A stretch of DNA of 64,000 nucleotides from Deltaproteobacteria bacterium (GTDB lineage Bacteria > Desulfobacterota > Desulfomonilia > UBA1062), in NCBI GenBank assembly GCA_018434685.1, contig JAHDOV010000014.1:124001-188000 (forward strand). The letters run 5' to 3'. Positions 34,404 to 43,582 of the stretch are shown one piece after another. The translations under genes were made by a program, and so were the position numbers. Each line of letters begins with the position of its first letter. Position 1 is the first letter of the stretch. The notes under the pieces were generated by a model. It was given only the letters and a program-made list of their open reading frames with translations. It searched no databases and was not told where the DNA came from.

Positions 34404-34752
34404 AGGTTTCACCCTCCTGGAGGTGCTCATCGCCATGGTCATCCTGAGCATCACCTTCCTGTGGCTTCTCAAGGCGGAAAACCAGGGGATCGAGATGTCC
34501 GTGCGCTCGAAATTCATCACCACGGCCACGCTGCTCGCCCAGGAGCGGATCGCGAAGATTACTTCCGGCGAAGAGACGATAGCCTCCGGTAACGACCAGG
34601 GGGATTTTGGTGAAGATTATGCAGGATACACCTACACCGAAGAGATCGAGCCGACACCATTGGACGGCTATTACAAATATACCCTGAATATCATCTGGGG
34701 GCAGGGAGGTAATCTTGAGACCCGATTTGTCTCATTCCTTTCTGCGAAGTAG
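34396..34752 (+). CDS. gspI: Minor pseudopilin GspI
   Basis: A 118-residue minor pseudopilin that starts MARG^FTLLEVLIAMVIL. The ATG at 34396 has GAGG 6 bases upstream and overlaps the gspH stop by 8 bases; a longer frame from 34372 is less likely. GspI nucleates the pseudopilus tip with GspJ and GspK. Confidence 0.9.
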   Translation: MARGFTLLEVLIAMVILSITFLWLLKAENQGIEMSVRSKFITTATLLAQERIAKITSGEETIASGNDQGDFGEDYAGYTYTEEIEPTPLDGYYKYTLNIIWGQGGNLETRFVSFLSAK

Positions 34753-35404
34753 GGGGTTCACCCTCATAGAGCTGCTCCTGGCAATCGTCATTGCCGCCGT
34801 AGCCATGTCCATCGTGAACACGACGTTCTTCCAGTCCCACAAGATGATGGAGTCGGTCAGGGCGCAGCGGGAAACGTACCAGATGGTGAGAATCGTCATG
34901 GACCGCATCCTCAAGGATCTGAACTGCGCCTATGTGCCCTATTCGGACCGGGAACTCAGCGATGACGAGATCTCCCTGTACCGGTTCGTGGGCACTGACG
35001 ACACGGATGTCGATCGGGACAACGACAGCATCTCGTTTACCACCGCTGCCGATCTCGGTCTGCCCGGTGTTTCCGGGGGCATCTGCGAGGTGGGATACTA
35101 TCTCAAGGAGATGGAGGAACAGGGGAAATATTACCTCATGAGGAGGGATGACTGCACCTTTCACCACGGCATCACCTCTTCCGGCAGAGAGATGGAACTG
35201 GCGGAAAACGTGATCGGGATGAATATCGAATACATCGACAAGGACTCCCGGGAGACCGCAACGTGGAATCTCGACGAACAGCTCTACCTCCCGAGAGAGG
35301 TCAGGATCACCATAACCTTTGCAGGGCCTGACGAACCCTTCGAGGTAACCGGGGTTGCATCGCTGGCACTGTCGTCCATTGTCCTGAAGAAGGTACAGGG
35401 GTAG
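34715..35404 (+). CDS. gspJ: Minor pseudopilin GspJ
   Basis: A 229-residue minor pseudopilin with cleavage site SRG^FTLIELLLAIVIAAV. The start is TTG at 34715, fixed by GGGAGG 5 bases upstream within the gspI 3' end. The mature part carries an acidic, Asp-rich loop, TDDTDVDRDNDSISF. It completes the I-J-K tip complex. Confidence 0.92.
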   Translation: MRPDLSHSFLRSRGFTLIELLLAIVIAAVAMSIVNTTFFQSHKMMESVRAQRETYQMVRIVMDRILKDLNCAYVPYSDRELSDDEISLYRFVGTDDTDVDRDNDSISFTTAADLGLPGVSGGICEVGYYLKEMEEQGKYYLMRRDDCTFHHGITSSGREMELAENVIGMNIEYIDKDSRETATWNLDEQLYLPREVRITITFAGPDEPFEVTGVASLALSSIVLKKVQG

Positions 35405-35410
35405 GCGCCC

Positions 35411-36376
35411 ATGATGCGGCTGATACGGGATAGACGGGGCGTTGTCCTCCTGCTGGTCTTGAGTATTGTCTCCCTTTTTACCGTCATGGTGGTGAATTTC
35501 AGCGCGGATCAGGGCCTTGACATGGAGCTCACCTATAATTTCAGGGATTCCCTCCAGGCACAGTATATCGCCCGTGCCGGCATCGAGGCCGCTGTCGTCA
35601 TGCTCGCTAACGATGACCAGGCCTATGATTCCGAGGATGAAGACTGGGGTGCGTTTTCAGACTATGCCCTGGCGGCCTCGGCCTTTCTCGAGGGCCCGGT
35701 ATTCTCCGGGACCCTCAAGGATGAATGCGGCAAGATCGACCTGAACGGCCTCATCGCCGAAGGGGAGCAGGAGTTCCGGGTCCTCCAGTTGAAGAGGCTC
35801 TTTGCCCTGCTGGAGATCGAGATCACCGATGAGGAGCTCGATGATCTCATCAATGCCCTGATCGACTGGCTGGATCCGGACAACGAGACCACCTTCGGGG
35901 CGGAGAACGATTACTATGAATCGCTGGAGACCCCGTATCTCTGCAAGAACGGCCCCATGGACACGCCCGAGGAGATAATGCTCGTCAAGGGGATGAAATC
36001 CGAGTACTATTATGGTACGGAACAGTATGAGGGAATAAAGGGATACGTGACCGTCGGCACGGGGGGGAAGATCAACATCAATACGGCGCCTGACGTGGTC
36101 CTCATGAGCATGTCGGAACTGATCGGCCAGGATGTGGTTGACAGCATCAAAGACTGCAGGCCCTTCATGCAGGCCACCTACGAATGTATCCAGGGGATCG
36201 ACCTGAGCGATACGTCCGGCGAGATGACCTGGATCAAGAACATCATAGACATCAAGAGCTCCCGCTTCAGCGCAGATATCAGGGGGAGCATGCCCTCGGG
36301 GGCGCAGATAAATATCAAAGCAGTGCTGGAACGCATTAACAACAAGGCCCAAATAGTGTATTATAAGATATACTGA
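35411..36376 (+). CDS. gspK: Minor pseudopilin GspK
   Basis: A 321-residue tip pseudopilin. N-terminal cleavage site is DRRG^VVLLLVLSIVS; Glu at +5 is absent, as is normal for GspK. The large globular domain includes the SAM-like helix regions (EITDEELDDLINALIDWLDP) and KINTAPDVVLMSM. It caps the pseudopilus and is involved in substrate handling. Confidence 0.94.
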   Translation: MMRLIRDRRGVVLLLVLSIVSLFTVMVVNFSADQGLDMELTYNFRDSLQAQYIARAGIEAAVVMLANDDQAYDSEDEDWGAFSDYALAASAFLEGPVFSGTLKDECGKIDLNGLIAEGEQEFRVLQLKRLFALLEIEITDEELDDLINALIDWLDPDNETTFGAENDYYESLETPYLCKNGPMDTPEEIMLVKGMKSEYYYGTEQYEGIKGYVTVGTGGKININTAPDVVLMSMSELIGQDVVDSIKDCRPFMQATYECIQGIDLSDTSGEMTWIKNIIDIKSSRFSADIRGSMPSGAQINIKAVLERINNKAQIVYYKIY

Positions 36377-36396
36377 TTGTTATTAGGACAGGGTAC

Positions 36397-37890
36397 ATGG
36401 CAAGATCTACGCTGGGAATTTATTGGGATACCGTGTCGGTGAGCGCGTGCCTGCTCAAGGTGGGGATCTCCGAACTCGTCGTCGAGAAACTCCTGAGCGC
36501 ACGGAGAACTCCGGGCTCCGGCTCGGGGGCTCAGCAGGGAGATGCCGGCGATATCGGCAGTATCATCAAGGGCCTCGGCGTTGTCCCGGATACCTGTGCC
36601 GTGAGCCTCAGCGAGAATGAGATCATGTACCGGCCACTCCTGCGACCCTTTGGCGACCGCAGGAAGATAGCCGAAACCATCGCTACAGAGGTGGAAACCC
36701 TGCTGCCTGTTCTCGAAGACAGGGTCATCGTGGATTTCATATTTCTGGGCAAAGACGACGCCGGACTGTATCGCCTGGAAACGCTGTCTGCTCGGCACAG
36801 CTCGGTGGAGCACCTCATCACCTGGCTCAAGGCAGCCGATCTCGAACCCGGGATCATCGACTCGCCAACAGTTGCCCTTGCGGGCGGTGCCCGGAACCTC
36901 TTCGAGTGCGAGGGAGGCAAGCGCTATGTCTTTCTCCATATGGGGTGGCATGACACCTCTCTTGCCGTGCTCGACGGCACGGAACTCAAATATGTGGGGG
37001 CATTCCCCTACGGCTTTGAAAAGGTCGCCCCGGGTGGCCTGCAGGACAAAGAGACCATGGATCATGCCCTGGGCGAGGGCGTCATCGCCTCGGAGGCGCT
37101 GGATGCGTATATCCGGGAGATCCTCATCGCCCTTCACCGTATCGGCTCTCCCGCCGGGGAGACGGTGCTGGTCCCCCTGGGATATGCACACCTGATAAAG
37201 GACCTTCCCGCGCGATTCGAGGACACCAGTGACATTGCAACCGAGATACCTCCGCTCAAGGACATCCATTTTGACGGTTCCCTCGACGACCTCCTGGTCA
37301 ATTTCATGGCGGCCTCCCTGGCCTGCAGGGCGATGGACCCGACCGATGCCGTGAACTTCCGCCAGGACGACCTCTCGTTCACCAAGCGGATGGAGATCAT
37401 AAAAAGTTATGCCGGGGTCTGGGCTAAGGTGGTTCTCGTCCTCGTCCTCCTGTGGCTCTCGGCCACCGGTCTGGACGTGTACCTGAAGGCACGGGTCAAC
37501 AACGAACTCACTGAGAAGATCAGGCAGGAATTCTCTTCCGCGATGCCTGCGGGAACCCCCATGGTGGACCCGATCAAGCAGATGGAGCAGCAGCTCGGCA
37601 GGGTCTCGGGCAAGGCGGGAGGACCTGTCGGGAGCACCAAGGACTCCCCCCTGGAGATCCTGAATGACATCAGTGTCGGTATTCCAAGGGATATCGATGT
37701 GGTGTTCGACAACATCACCATGGACGAGAATACCGTGACCCTTTCGGGGAGCACCAAGTCGTATGATAATGTGGAGAAGATAAAGGCGAACATGTCCTCA
37801 CTGGGGTTTTTCTCCGAGGTGAAGATCGTAACCGCAAATGTGGACAAGACAAATCAGAGGGTGAATGTAAAGCTCCTATGCAGAAGATAG
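36397..37890 (+). CDS. gspL: GspL-type secretion protein (PilM/PilN-like)
   Basis: A 497-residue protein at the GspL position. The N-terminal ~310 residues look like the actin-fold cytoplasmic domain (GIYWDTVSVSACLLKVGIS, ARRTPGSGSGAQ linker). A membrane helix, VVLVLVLLWLSATGLDVYL, lies near residue 345. It is followed by a coiled coil and a periplasmic ferredoxin-like domain (DIDVVFDNITMDENTVTLSG). It resembles fused PilM-PilN. It overlaps gspM by 13 bases. Confidence 0.85.
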   Translation: MARSTLGIYWDTVSVSACLLKVGISELVVEKLLSARRTPGSGSGAQQGDAGDIGSIIKGLGVVPDTCAVSLSENEIMYRPLLRPFGDRRKIAETIATEVETLLPVLEDRVIVDFIFLGKDDAGLYRLETLSARHSSVEHLITWLKAADLEPGIIDSPTVALAGGARNLFECEGGKRYVFLHMGWHDTSLAVLDGTELKYVGAFPYGFEKVAPGGLQDKETMDHALGEGVIASEALDAYIREILIALHRIGSPAGETVLVPLGYAHLIKDLPARFEDTSDIATEIPPLKDIHFDGSLDDLLVNFMAASLACRAMDPTDAVNFRQDDLSFTKRMEIIKSYAGVWAKVVLVLVLLWLSATGLDVYLKARVNNELTEKIRQEFSSAMPAGTPMVDPIKQMEQQLGRVSGKAGGPVGSTKDSPLEILNDISVGIPRDIDVVFDNITMDENTVTLSGSTKSYDNVEKIKANMSSLGFFSEVKIVTANVDKTNQRVNVKLLCRR

Positions 37891-38396
37891 AACGGTATCT
37901 CAATCTCTCGAAGCGGGAAAAGGTGATCTTTTCCGGTGGTGTGCTCTTTGTAGGCCTGTTCATCCTCATCGTGGGGGTGATTCTGCCCCTGACGGCTTAC
38001 CGCTCCGACCTGGGCAAATCCATCGCATCAAAGGATGCCCAGCTGCACAAGATCTACGAGCTCTCCGCCGGGATAAAGACCTTCGAAGAGGCTGCAAAGG
38101 CAGGCCAATCGGCCGATGACCGGGGATTCACCCTGTTCGGCTTCCTCGAAGAGCTCGCTTCGGGCCTCGGGATCAACGAACGCATCGAGTATATGAAGCC
38201 CATCAGTGACGCGGCTGAACTATCCCGGGAGTCTGTGGAGGTGAAGATCCGGGGCATATTCCAGGAAGATCTCATCGGGCTCTTGTACGGGATCGAGAAC
38301 TGTAAGGCCCCGCTTCGAATAAAGAGGCTGAACATCAGGCGGGTGGAACGGGAGAAGAACCTCGATGTGACATTCCAGGTGGTCCACTATGGATAA
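37878..38396 (+). CDS. gspM: Type II secretion protein GspM
   Basis: A 172-residue bitopic protein that pairs with GspL. An N-terminal membrane helix (IFSGGVLFVGLFILIVGVIL, ~17-36) is followed by a helix and a ferredoxin-like periplasmic domain. It overlaps gspL by 13 bases and gspN by 8. Sequence conservation in this family is low; position supports the call. Confidence 0.82.
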   Translation: MQKIERYLNLSKREKVIFSGGVLFVGLFILIVGVILPLTAYRSDLGKSIASKDAQLHKIYELSAGIKTFEEAAKAGQSADDRGFTLFGFLEELASGLGINERIEYMKPISDAAELSRESVEVKIRGIFQEDLIGLLYGIENCKAPLRIKRLNIRRVEREKNLDVTFQVVHYG

Positions 38397-39243
38397 GACC
38401 GCTCACGCCCGCTCTTTCTGGGTCAGGGCCGGATTCATTTTCTATGCTGTCTTCTGCCTGATCCTGTTCGTCTACCTGCGGTTTCCCTATGACACGCTCA
38501 AGGGCCGGATTGAATCCACCCTGGGGAGTGTTCTCGGGGCAGAGGTCTCCCTCGGGCACCTCTCTTCCTCGCTTCCCTTAGGGCTTGCGGCCGACGGGCT
38601 TGATATCAATGCCGTTCCCGTTGCCACGAAGCTCCTGTTTCATCCCCGGCTCAGCGCGATATTCTCCGGCAGGCTCGGTCTCGATGTGAGGGCCGTTCTT
38701 GATACCGGTGATGCCCGGGCACGCATCGGGACGCCGATATTGAGCATCGGCGACCCTGTCGAGGCAGTGTTCGACATCGAGGATATGGACCCGGCCCCGC
38801 TGGCCCGGCTTGTTGCAGCCGGCAGGCAGGTAAAGGGGCTCATATCGGGGCAGGCAACGCTCAGCGGCTCGCCGGGCTCCCTGCAGAAGGCACAGGCAAA
38901 GGTGTCATTCGTCTGGAAAGACGGATCCATACCCCTGAGCGTACCCGCCATACCCGTTGATGCACTGGCATTCAAGACCCTGGAAGTGGCTGCCAGTATG
39001 GACAAGGGCATGCTCACCATAGAACAGGCCGAACTCAGCGGAGACATAAGCGGCACGGTAAAGGGGTCCGTCAGGGTCCAGGACAATGTGGAGAGGTCGC
39101 GGCTCAACCTGACCGGGGAGCTCCAGCTCCCCCAGGAACTGAAGACGCTCTTCGGGATGGCGAACGGCTCCGGGTCCCAGGGTGTCAAGTTCAGTCTGCG
39201 CGGGACAGTCGACAATCCCCGGTTCCGGGTCCTTTCGCGCTGA
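38389..39243 (+). CDS. gspN: Type II secretion protein GspN
   Basis: A 284-residue protein with one N-terminal membrane helix (FIFYAVFCLILFVYLRFP) and an AsmA/TamB-like beta-rich body (GLAADGLDINAV, GQATLSGSPGSL, SGTVKGSVRVQDN). GspN occurs in a subset of T2SS operons, notably in deltaproteobacteria, and its role is not settled. Last gene of the gsp operon. Confidence 0.82.
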   Translation: MDKTAHARSFWVRAGFIFYAVFCLILFVYLRFPYDTLKGRIESTLGSVLGAEVSLGHLSSSLPLGLAADGLDINAVPVATKLLFHPRLSAIFSGRLGLDVRAVLDTGDARARIGTPILSIGDPVEAVFDIEDMDPAPLARLVAAGRQVKGLISGQATLSGSPGSLQKAQAKVSFVWKDGSIPLSVPAIPVDALAFKTLEVAASMDKGMLTIEQAELSGDISGTVKGSVRVQDNVERSRLNLTGELQLPQELKTLFGMANGSGSQGVKFSLRGTVDNPRFRVLSR

Positions 39244-39319
39244 GAGGGACACCGGCATCGGCAGACAGGGGCAAAGACAATGGGTTTTCGATAAAATCCA
39301 TATCTGATAAGGTGGTTTT

Positions 39320-39997
39320 ATGGGTGACAGCAATATATTGAAGAATACATTTCCCCGGGCGATCAGGCTGTCGTGGGAAGATGTAGAGGCTATGGTCTGG
39401 GATATCTTCCTCTCTCTCAAGTCTTCGGGATACAATCCGGACGTGATCATCGGTGTTGCGCGGGGAGGTCTTGCACCTGCGCGTATCCTCGTGGATTATC
39501 TTCAGAAGAAGTATATCTGCACCTTCCAGATGGGACACTGGGTCGGAGAGGAAGGGCTCCTGGAAAAACCGACCATTGTATTCCCGCTGCCCGAGGTGGA
39601 CCTCTCCGCCAAGAAGGTGCTCGTGGTAGACGACATAAGCGACGAGGGCGGAACCATGGAGGAGGTGGCCAGATACCTCACACCACGGGTCGGCGACATA
39701 CGGACGTCTGTGTTGGTAAGCAAGGCAGATTCGCGCTTCATGGCCGACTACTGTCCCAAGATCATGCAGGACTGGCGTTGGGTCCTGTTCCCGTGGTCCC
39801 GGCACGAGGACCTCCTGTCCTTTACGGAGAAGGTCCTTCAGATCACCGGCGGGGCCACGATCGAGGAGATCATCCGTATCCTGGAAGAGGCCATGTCGGT
39901 AGAGATTGTCACCTCCGAGATCGAAAAGGTTCTCTTAGACATGCAGCAGGGAGGGGAGATCGCCCAGGGCACAGGCAACGTATGGACCTTGATCTAG
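39320..39997 (+). CDS. Phosphoribosyltransferase
   Basis: A type I PRTase of 225 residues. The PRPP loop is VLVVDDISDEGGTMEEV (residues ~95-111), and an N-terminal GVARGGLAPARIL matches the flexible-loop region of purine-salvage enzymes. The C-terminal ~50 residues (TIEEIIRILEEAM ... WTLI) look like a small extra helical/winged segment. A nucleobase cannot be assigned. It overlaps the next gene, a diguanylate cyclase, by 16 bases. Confidence 0.85.
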   Translation: MGDSNILKNTFPRAIRLSWEDVEAMVWDIFLSLKSSGYNPDVIIGVARGGLAPARILVDYLQKKYICTFQMGHWVGEEGLLEKPTIVFPLPEVDLSAKKVLVVDDISDEGGTMEEVARYLTPRVGDIRTSVLVSKADSRFMADYCPKIMQDWRWVLFPWSRHEDLLSFTEKVLQITGGATIEEIIRILEEAMSVEIVTSEIEKVLLDMQQGGEIAQGTGNVWTLI

Positions 39998-41682
39998 ACA
40001 GACTGCGGGATATCGTATCTCCATACCTTATCGTGCTGAGACACTCAGACGTGGTCTATGTGAGCGACGAGCTCGTCTCGCGCATGGGAATCGGCAGGAA
40101 GGAGGAAATGGGGGATTTGCTCAGGGATGAAGGCTTCCCGCTGGAATCCTTCGGCCACGGCTCCGACACGGTGCTGCTGCCCACGCACCGCAGGGACTCC
40201 TTGAGCTGTACGTACACGGAGACCTCCCTCGATGGTGTACGGCTCATTGCCTTGACCGAGGGCGGGTATCCCCCGAGCATTCAGGAAAGAAAGATCGCAG
40301 TGGAGATCTTCCGCTCCATGGTCGCCCATTCGAACAGCCCCTCTCTCGTCCTCGAGAAGGGGCATATCATGTATGCCAACAAAAGCTTCCTCTCGCTCAT
40401 GGGCTATGAAGCCGCCGACGTGCTCGGGAGGCAGGCAGTGGGCATCGTTTCCCCTCGGAGCAGAGAGGAATTCATCAGGACCTGCGCCGAGGGCCTCGAG
40501 GACCCCGAAGGCCTGCTGCCTTCCCGCGAGATCATATTCATTGCCGGTTCGGGCAGTCCCGTCCAGGTGAGTCTCGGCGGCGGCTGGGCCTCCCGCGAGG
40601 GCAGAGAATATCTCTGGCTCGTGCTGGAGGACGGCGCCGGTCAGGCCCTGCTCGAAAGACGCCTGAGAGAGGAAGAGCTCCGATTCTCCGAGCTCTTCGA
40701 TCTGTCCCCCATGGGGCTTGTCTACGTCAGTCCTGAAGGCACCATCCTCGACTGCAACGAGTTTGTCAGCCGCCTCATGCTCTATGGCAGAGAAGAGATC
40801 CGGGGGGCCTCGTTCTCCAGATTCGTCGCTGCCCACGAACAGGAGCGGCTCCGGAAGGACTTCCGGGCGCTGTTCCTCAAGGGGACACAGATACCGAGGC
40901 AGGAGTGCCTGTTGAGAAAAAAGGACGATGAGCAGATCACCATCGAGTACGATGTCCGGGTGATCATGCGGGAGGGGCGCGCCGTAAAGGCGCTCATGGT
41001 GTTCTCGGATATCACGGAGAAGAAAGAGCTCGAGATGGAACTCCTCGAGAAGAATGCCGAGATGGAGAGGACCCTGTGGGAGATGGCGGAGGTCAAGGAT
41101 GCCCTCGAGGCAAGGGTCGGTGAGCTGAACCGCGCGACCGAAGAGCTCAAGGTACTCAATGAAAAACTCAACCAGCTCTCCATCACTGACGGTCTGACCG
41201 ACATCTACAACCATCGCCACTTCCAGGACCGCCTCAGCAACGAGGTGGAGCGTGTCCACCGGGCGAAAGACGGTGTCGTATCCCTGCTCATGATCGATAT
41301 CGACGACTTCAAGCGGTTCAACGATACCTACGGCCACCAGTGCGGGGACATGGTCCTCAAACAGCTGGCTGGCAACCTGAAGAGGTCTGTCCGCGCCATC
41401 GATATCCTCGCCCGCTACGGGGGGGAGGAATTTGCCATAATCCTGCCCGATACCGGGGTGCAGGAGGCAGCCAAGGTGGCGGAGCGCATCTGTGCAACCG
41501 TCCGTTCGACCCCGTTTTCCTTCGGCGATGCCACCTCGGTGAAGGTGACCGTGAGCATCGGGGTGGGAACGCTGGCCCAGGGAGAAGGAGACAAGGCAGC
41601 GCTTGTCAGGAAGGCGGACAATGCCTTGTACGAAGCAAAGGCCAAGTGGAAGGACCGGGTCGAGGTATGGGAAGAGGATTGA
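39982..41682 (+). CDS. PAS-PAS-GGDEF diguanylate cyclase
   Basis: A 566-residue signalling protein. An N-terminal ~90-residue region is followed by PAS1 (~118-200, IMYANKSFLSLMGYEAADVLG), PAS2 (~235-350, GLVYVSPEGTILDCNEFVS), a coiled coil (~355-400) and a GGDEF domain. The active site is GGEEF (480-484), preceded by the RxxD inhibitory site RAID (471-474), so feedback-inhibited c-di-GMP synthesis is expected. No membrane helix is visible, so it is cytoplasmic. The frame is open upstream, but the ATG at 39982 fits the family start. Confidence 0.92.
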   Translation: MDLDLDRLRDIVSPYLIVLRHSDVVYVSDELVSRMGIGRKEEMGDLLRDEGFPLESFGHGSDTVLLPTHRRDSLSCTYTETSLDGVRLIALTEGGYPPSIQERKIAVEIFRSMVAHSNSPSLVLEKGHIMYANKSFLSLMGYEAADVLGRQAVGIVSPRSREEFIRTCAEGLEDPEGLLPSREIIFIAGSGSPVQVSLGGGWASREGREYLWLVLEDGAGQALLERRLREEELRFSELFDLSPMGLVYVSPEGTILDCNEFVSRLMLYGREEIRGASFSRFVAAHEQERLRKDFRALFLKGTQIPRQECLLRKKDDEQITIEYDVRVIMREGRAVKALMVFSDITEKKELEMELLEKNAEMERTLWEMAEVKDALEARVGELNRATEELKVLNEKLNQLSITDGLTDIYNHRHFQDRLSNEVERVHRAKDGVVSLLMIDIDDFKRFNDTYGHQCGDMVLKQLAGNLKRSVRAIDILARYGGEEFAIILPDTGVQEAAKVAERICATVRSTPFSFGDATSVKVTVSIGVGTLAQGEGDKAALVRKADNALYEAKAKWKDRVEVWEED

Positions 41683-42317
41683 ACATATCCTTTGACTTCG
41701 ATGGAACCCTGACCACACCGTCCTTTGTCGATGGCGTATGGCATGAGGGCCTGCCGGCGTGTATCTCGCGGCAGAGGGGGATAAGTCTTTCTTCGGCAGC
41801 GAAGATGTGCGCCGATACCTATGACAGGATGGGCGATGCATCGATCGAGTGGTACCGGCTCCCCTACTGGATCGAATATTTCGAGCTGACGGGCACCAAT
41901 CCTGCAGACATCGTCTCGGCGTACAGCTGTAGGATAGCCCTGTACGATGATGTGATCCCGTGTCTCCAGGAGCTCAGGACCCGGGGATATCCCCTGATCC
42001 TGTTCTCGAACGCCTCGCGGGATTTTCTCGATATCGAGGTCTCGGCAGGCTCCCTGAAACCCTATTTCGATACGATTATATCGGTCAGTGACGACTGGGG
42101 CATGGTAAAGGCCGACGCCTCCTCCTATGAGAGGCTCAGGTCTCTGGCCGGGGAGGAGATCGTCCACATCGGCGATCACTTGAGCTTTGACTGCGAGATC
42201 CCCAGGAGCACGGGCATGGCTGCATACCACATCTGGCGTGGCTCGGGCCCGAAGACAGGGGACTCCCTCATGGGCCTTGCGGAAGTCACGGGCAGGATCG
42301 TTGGTGAAAAAGGGTAA
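41667..42317 (+). CDS. HAD-superfamily hydrolase
   Basis: A 216-residue phosphatase-like protein. HAD motif I is FDFDGT (Asp10, Asp12), motif II LILFSNASRD, motif III Lys in WGMVKADASSY, and motif IV IVHIGDHLSFDCE. The substrate is unknown. Its ATG overlaps the diguanylate cyclase by 16 bases, and its end overlaps the MFS gene by 14. The overlap chain indicates one operon. Confidence 0.82.
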   Translation: MGRGLNISFDFDGTLTTPSFVDGVWHEGLPACISRQRGISLSSAAKMCADTYDRMGDASIEWYRLPYWIEYFELTGTNPADIVSAYSCRIALYDDVIPCLQELRTRGYPLILFSNASRDFLDIEVSAGSLKPYFDTIISVSDDWGMVKADASSYERLRSLAGEEIVHIGDHLSFDCEIPRSTGMAAYHIWRGSGPKTGDSLMGLAEVTGRIVGEKG

Positions 42318-43413
42318 TCATTCCTTTACCGCAATCCTCATTGCAAACTTCTTTTTCTTTCTCAACTTTTCTCAACTGCTCCTGCTGCCGAAGTTTATCA
42401 CCCATCTCGGGCTGACCCCGGCAGACATCGGATTTGTCATGGGGACCTTCAGCATTGCCGTCCTCGTGGCACTGCCCCTGGTGGGGCTGCTCTCGGAACG
42501 GATACAGAAGAAGACGGTCTTCATCTTCGGCTCTGCCCTCATGTGCGGTGCTACCCCTTTCTATGCATATGTCCAGGGTATGGGCGCACCCATCCTCATC
42601 CTGCGCGTCATCCAGGGGGTGGGGTTTGCCGGCGCATTCGGGATCACAGCGGCAATGGTGTTCGACAGCACCCTGGCATCGAGCCGGCGATATCTGCTTG
42701 GCATCCTGACGGCATCGAACATATCGACCCATGCCCTGGGGCCTGCGTTCGGCGAGTATGTCATCCGCACTTCAGGGTTCGAGCTCTTCTTTTTCTCTGC
42801 AGCCTTTTTCGGCCTCGTAGGGTGTATGGCCGCGTTCTTTCTCCCGGCAACGGGCGTTTCCCGAGAGAAAAAGGCTTTTTCCATTCGGCAGGCGCTCCCC
42901 TTCATGACCTCCACGGTGGTCCTCGGCATGGTCTTCGGCGCGGCGGTAATATTCCTGCCCCCGTATCTCCTCACGGAAGGGATCTCCGATTCTTCGTTCT
43001 TCTTCGTGGCCTTCGTCTGCGGCAGCCTCCTGGTATGGGGCATCCTGTACAGGGTGTTCAGGCGCATCGGCGAGCGGGTGGCCTGGTGTCTGAGCGTCAT
43101 GCTCCTGCTGAGTCTGCCTGCGGGGGTTCCCTGGCTGAAGGACATGGAGCTGCTCGGGTTGTTGTCTGTGCTCTTCGGCATGGGGTACGGGTATCTCTAC
43201 CCGACATTGAATGCACTCTTCATCGATTTGTACCCGGGGCTGCGGGGTATTGCCAATTCGCTGTTCGTCTGGTCGTTCAATCTCGGCATGCTCGTGGCCT
43301 CCCTGGGTTTCGGGAGCATATCCGATGTATTCGGGTATCCTAGGTCTTTCTTCCTTTCCGCCGTCTCCGGTCTCCTGCTCCTGTTTCTCCTGGCAAGGAT
43401 GAAGGGACGCTGA
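42304..43413 (+). CDS. Major facilitator superfamily transporter
   Basis: A 369-residue inner-membrane transporter with about 11-12 predicted helices from FTAILIANFFFFLNFSQLLL onward, and the MFS loop between helices 2 and 3 (VGLLSERIQKKTV). The start is GTG (42304), or the adjacent TTG, inside the HAD gene; the reading frame extends further upstream without a start signal. The substrate is unknown. Confidence 0.82.
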   Translation: MKKGNHSFTAILIANFFFFLNFSQLLLLPKFITHLGLTPADIGFVMGTFSIAVLVALPLVGLLSERIQKKTVFIFGSALMCGATPFYAYVQGMGAPILILRVIQGVGFAGAFGITAAMVFDSTLASSRRYLLGILTASNISTHALGPAFGEYVIRTSGFELFFFSAAFFGLVGCMAAFFLPATGVSREKKAFSIRQALPFMTSTVVLGMVFGAAVIFLPPYLLTEGISDSSFFFVAFVCGSLLVWGILYRVFRRIGERVAWCLSVMLLLSLPAGVPWLKDMELLGLLSVLFGMGYGYLYPTLNALFIDLYPGLRGIANSLFVWSFNLGMLVASLGFGSISDVFGYPRSFFLSAVSGLLLLFLLARMKGR

Positions 43414-43532
43414 CTTCGGCCGTATTCGCCCGATCCCCTCCGGCAAGATTTTCTCCCTGTCGTGCAATTTTTACCCTGTGCCGAGGTGCATGGATGGTGA
43501 ATTGATGCGGCTGACACTGAACGGAGAGTGCT

Positions 43533-43548
43533 TGGCACTGTGGTTGCT
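43533..43548 (+). promoter_or_regulatory. Sigma-54 promoter for fliK-flgD-flgE
   Basis: TGGCACTGTGGTTGCT matches the -24/-12 consensus TGGCAC-N5-TTGC[A/T] exactly, with the GG and GC elements 10 bases apart. Transcription would start near 43560, ~23 bases before the fliK ATG. Flagellar middle/late genes are commonly sigma-54 dependent. Confidence 0.88.
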
Positions 43549-43582
43549 CATACAGTCTCAACTATGGTTCTCGGAGGTGAAT

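Noticed and set aside
40045-41841. 598-codon minus-strand frame opposite the diguanylate cyclase
   Set aside because: A reflection of the coding strand; contains no recognisable motif and would displace a clear PAS-GGDEF gene. The similar minus-strand frame opposite gspF/gspG (32237-33979) is rejected for the same reason.
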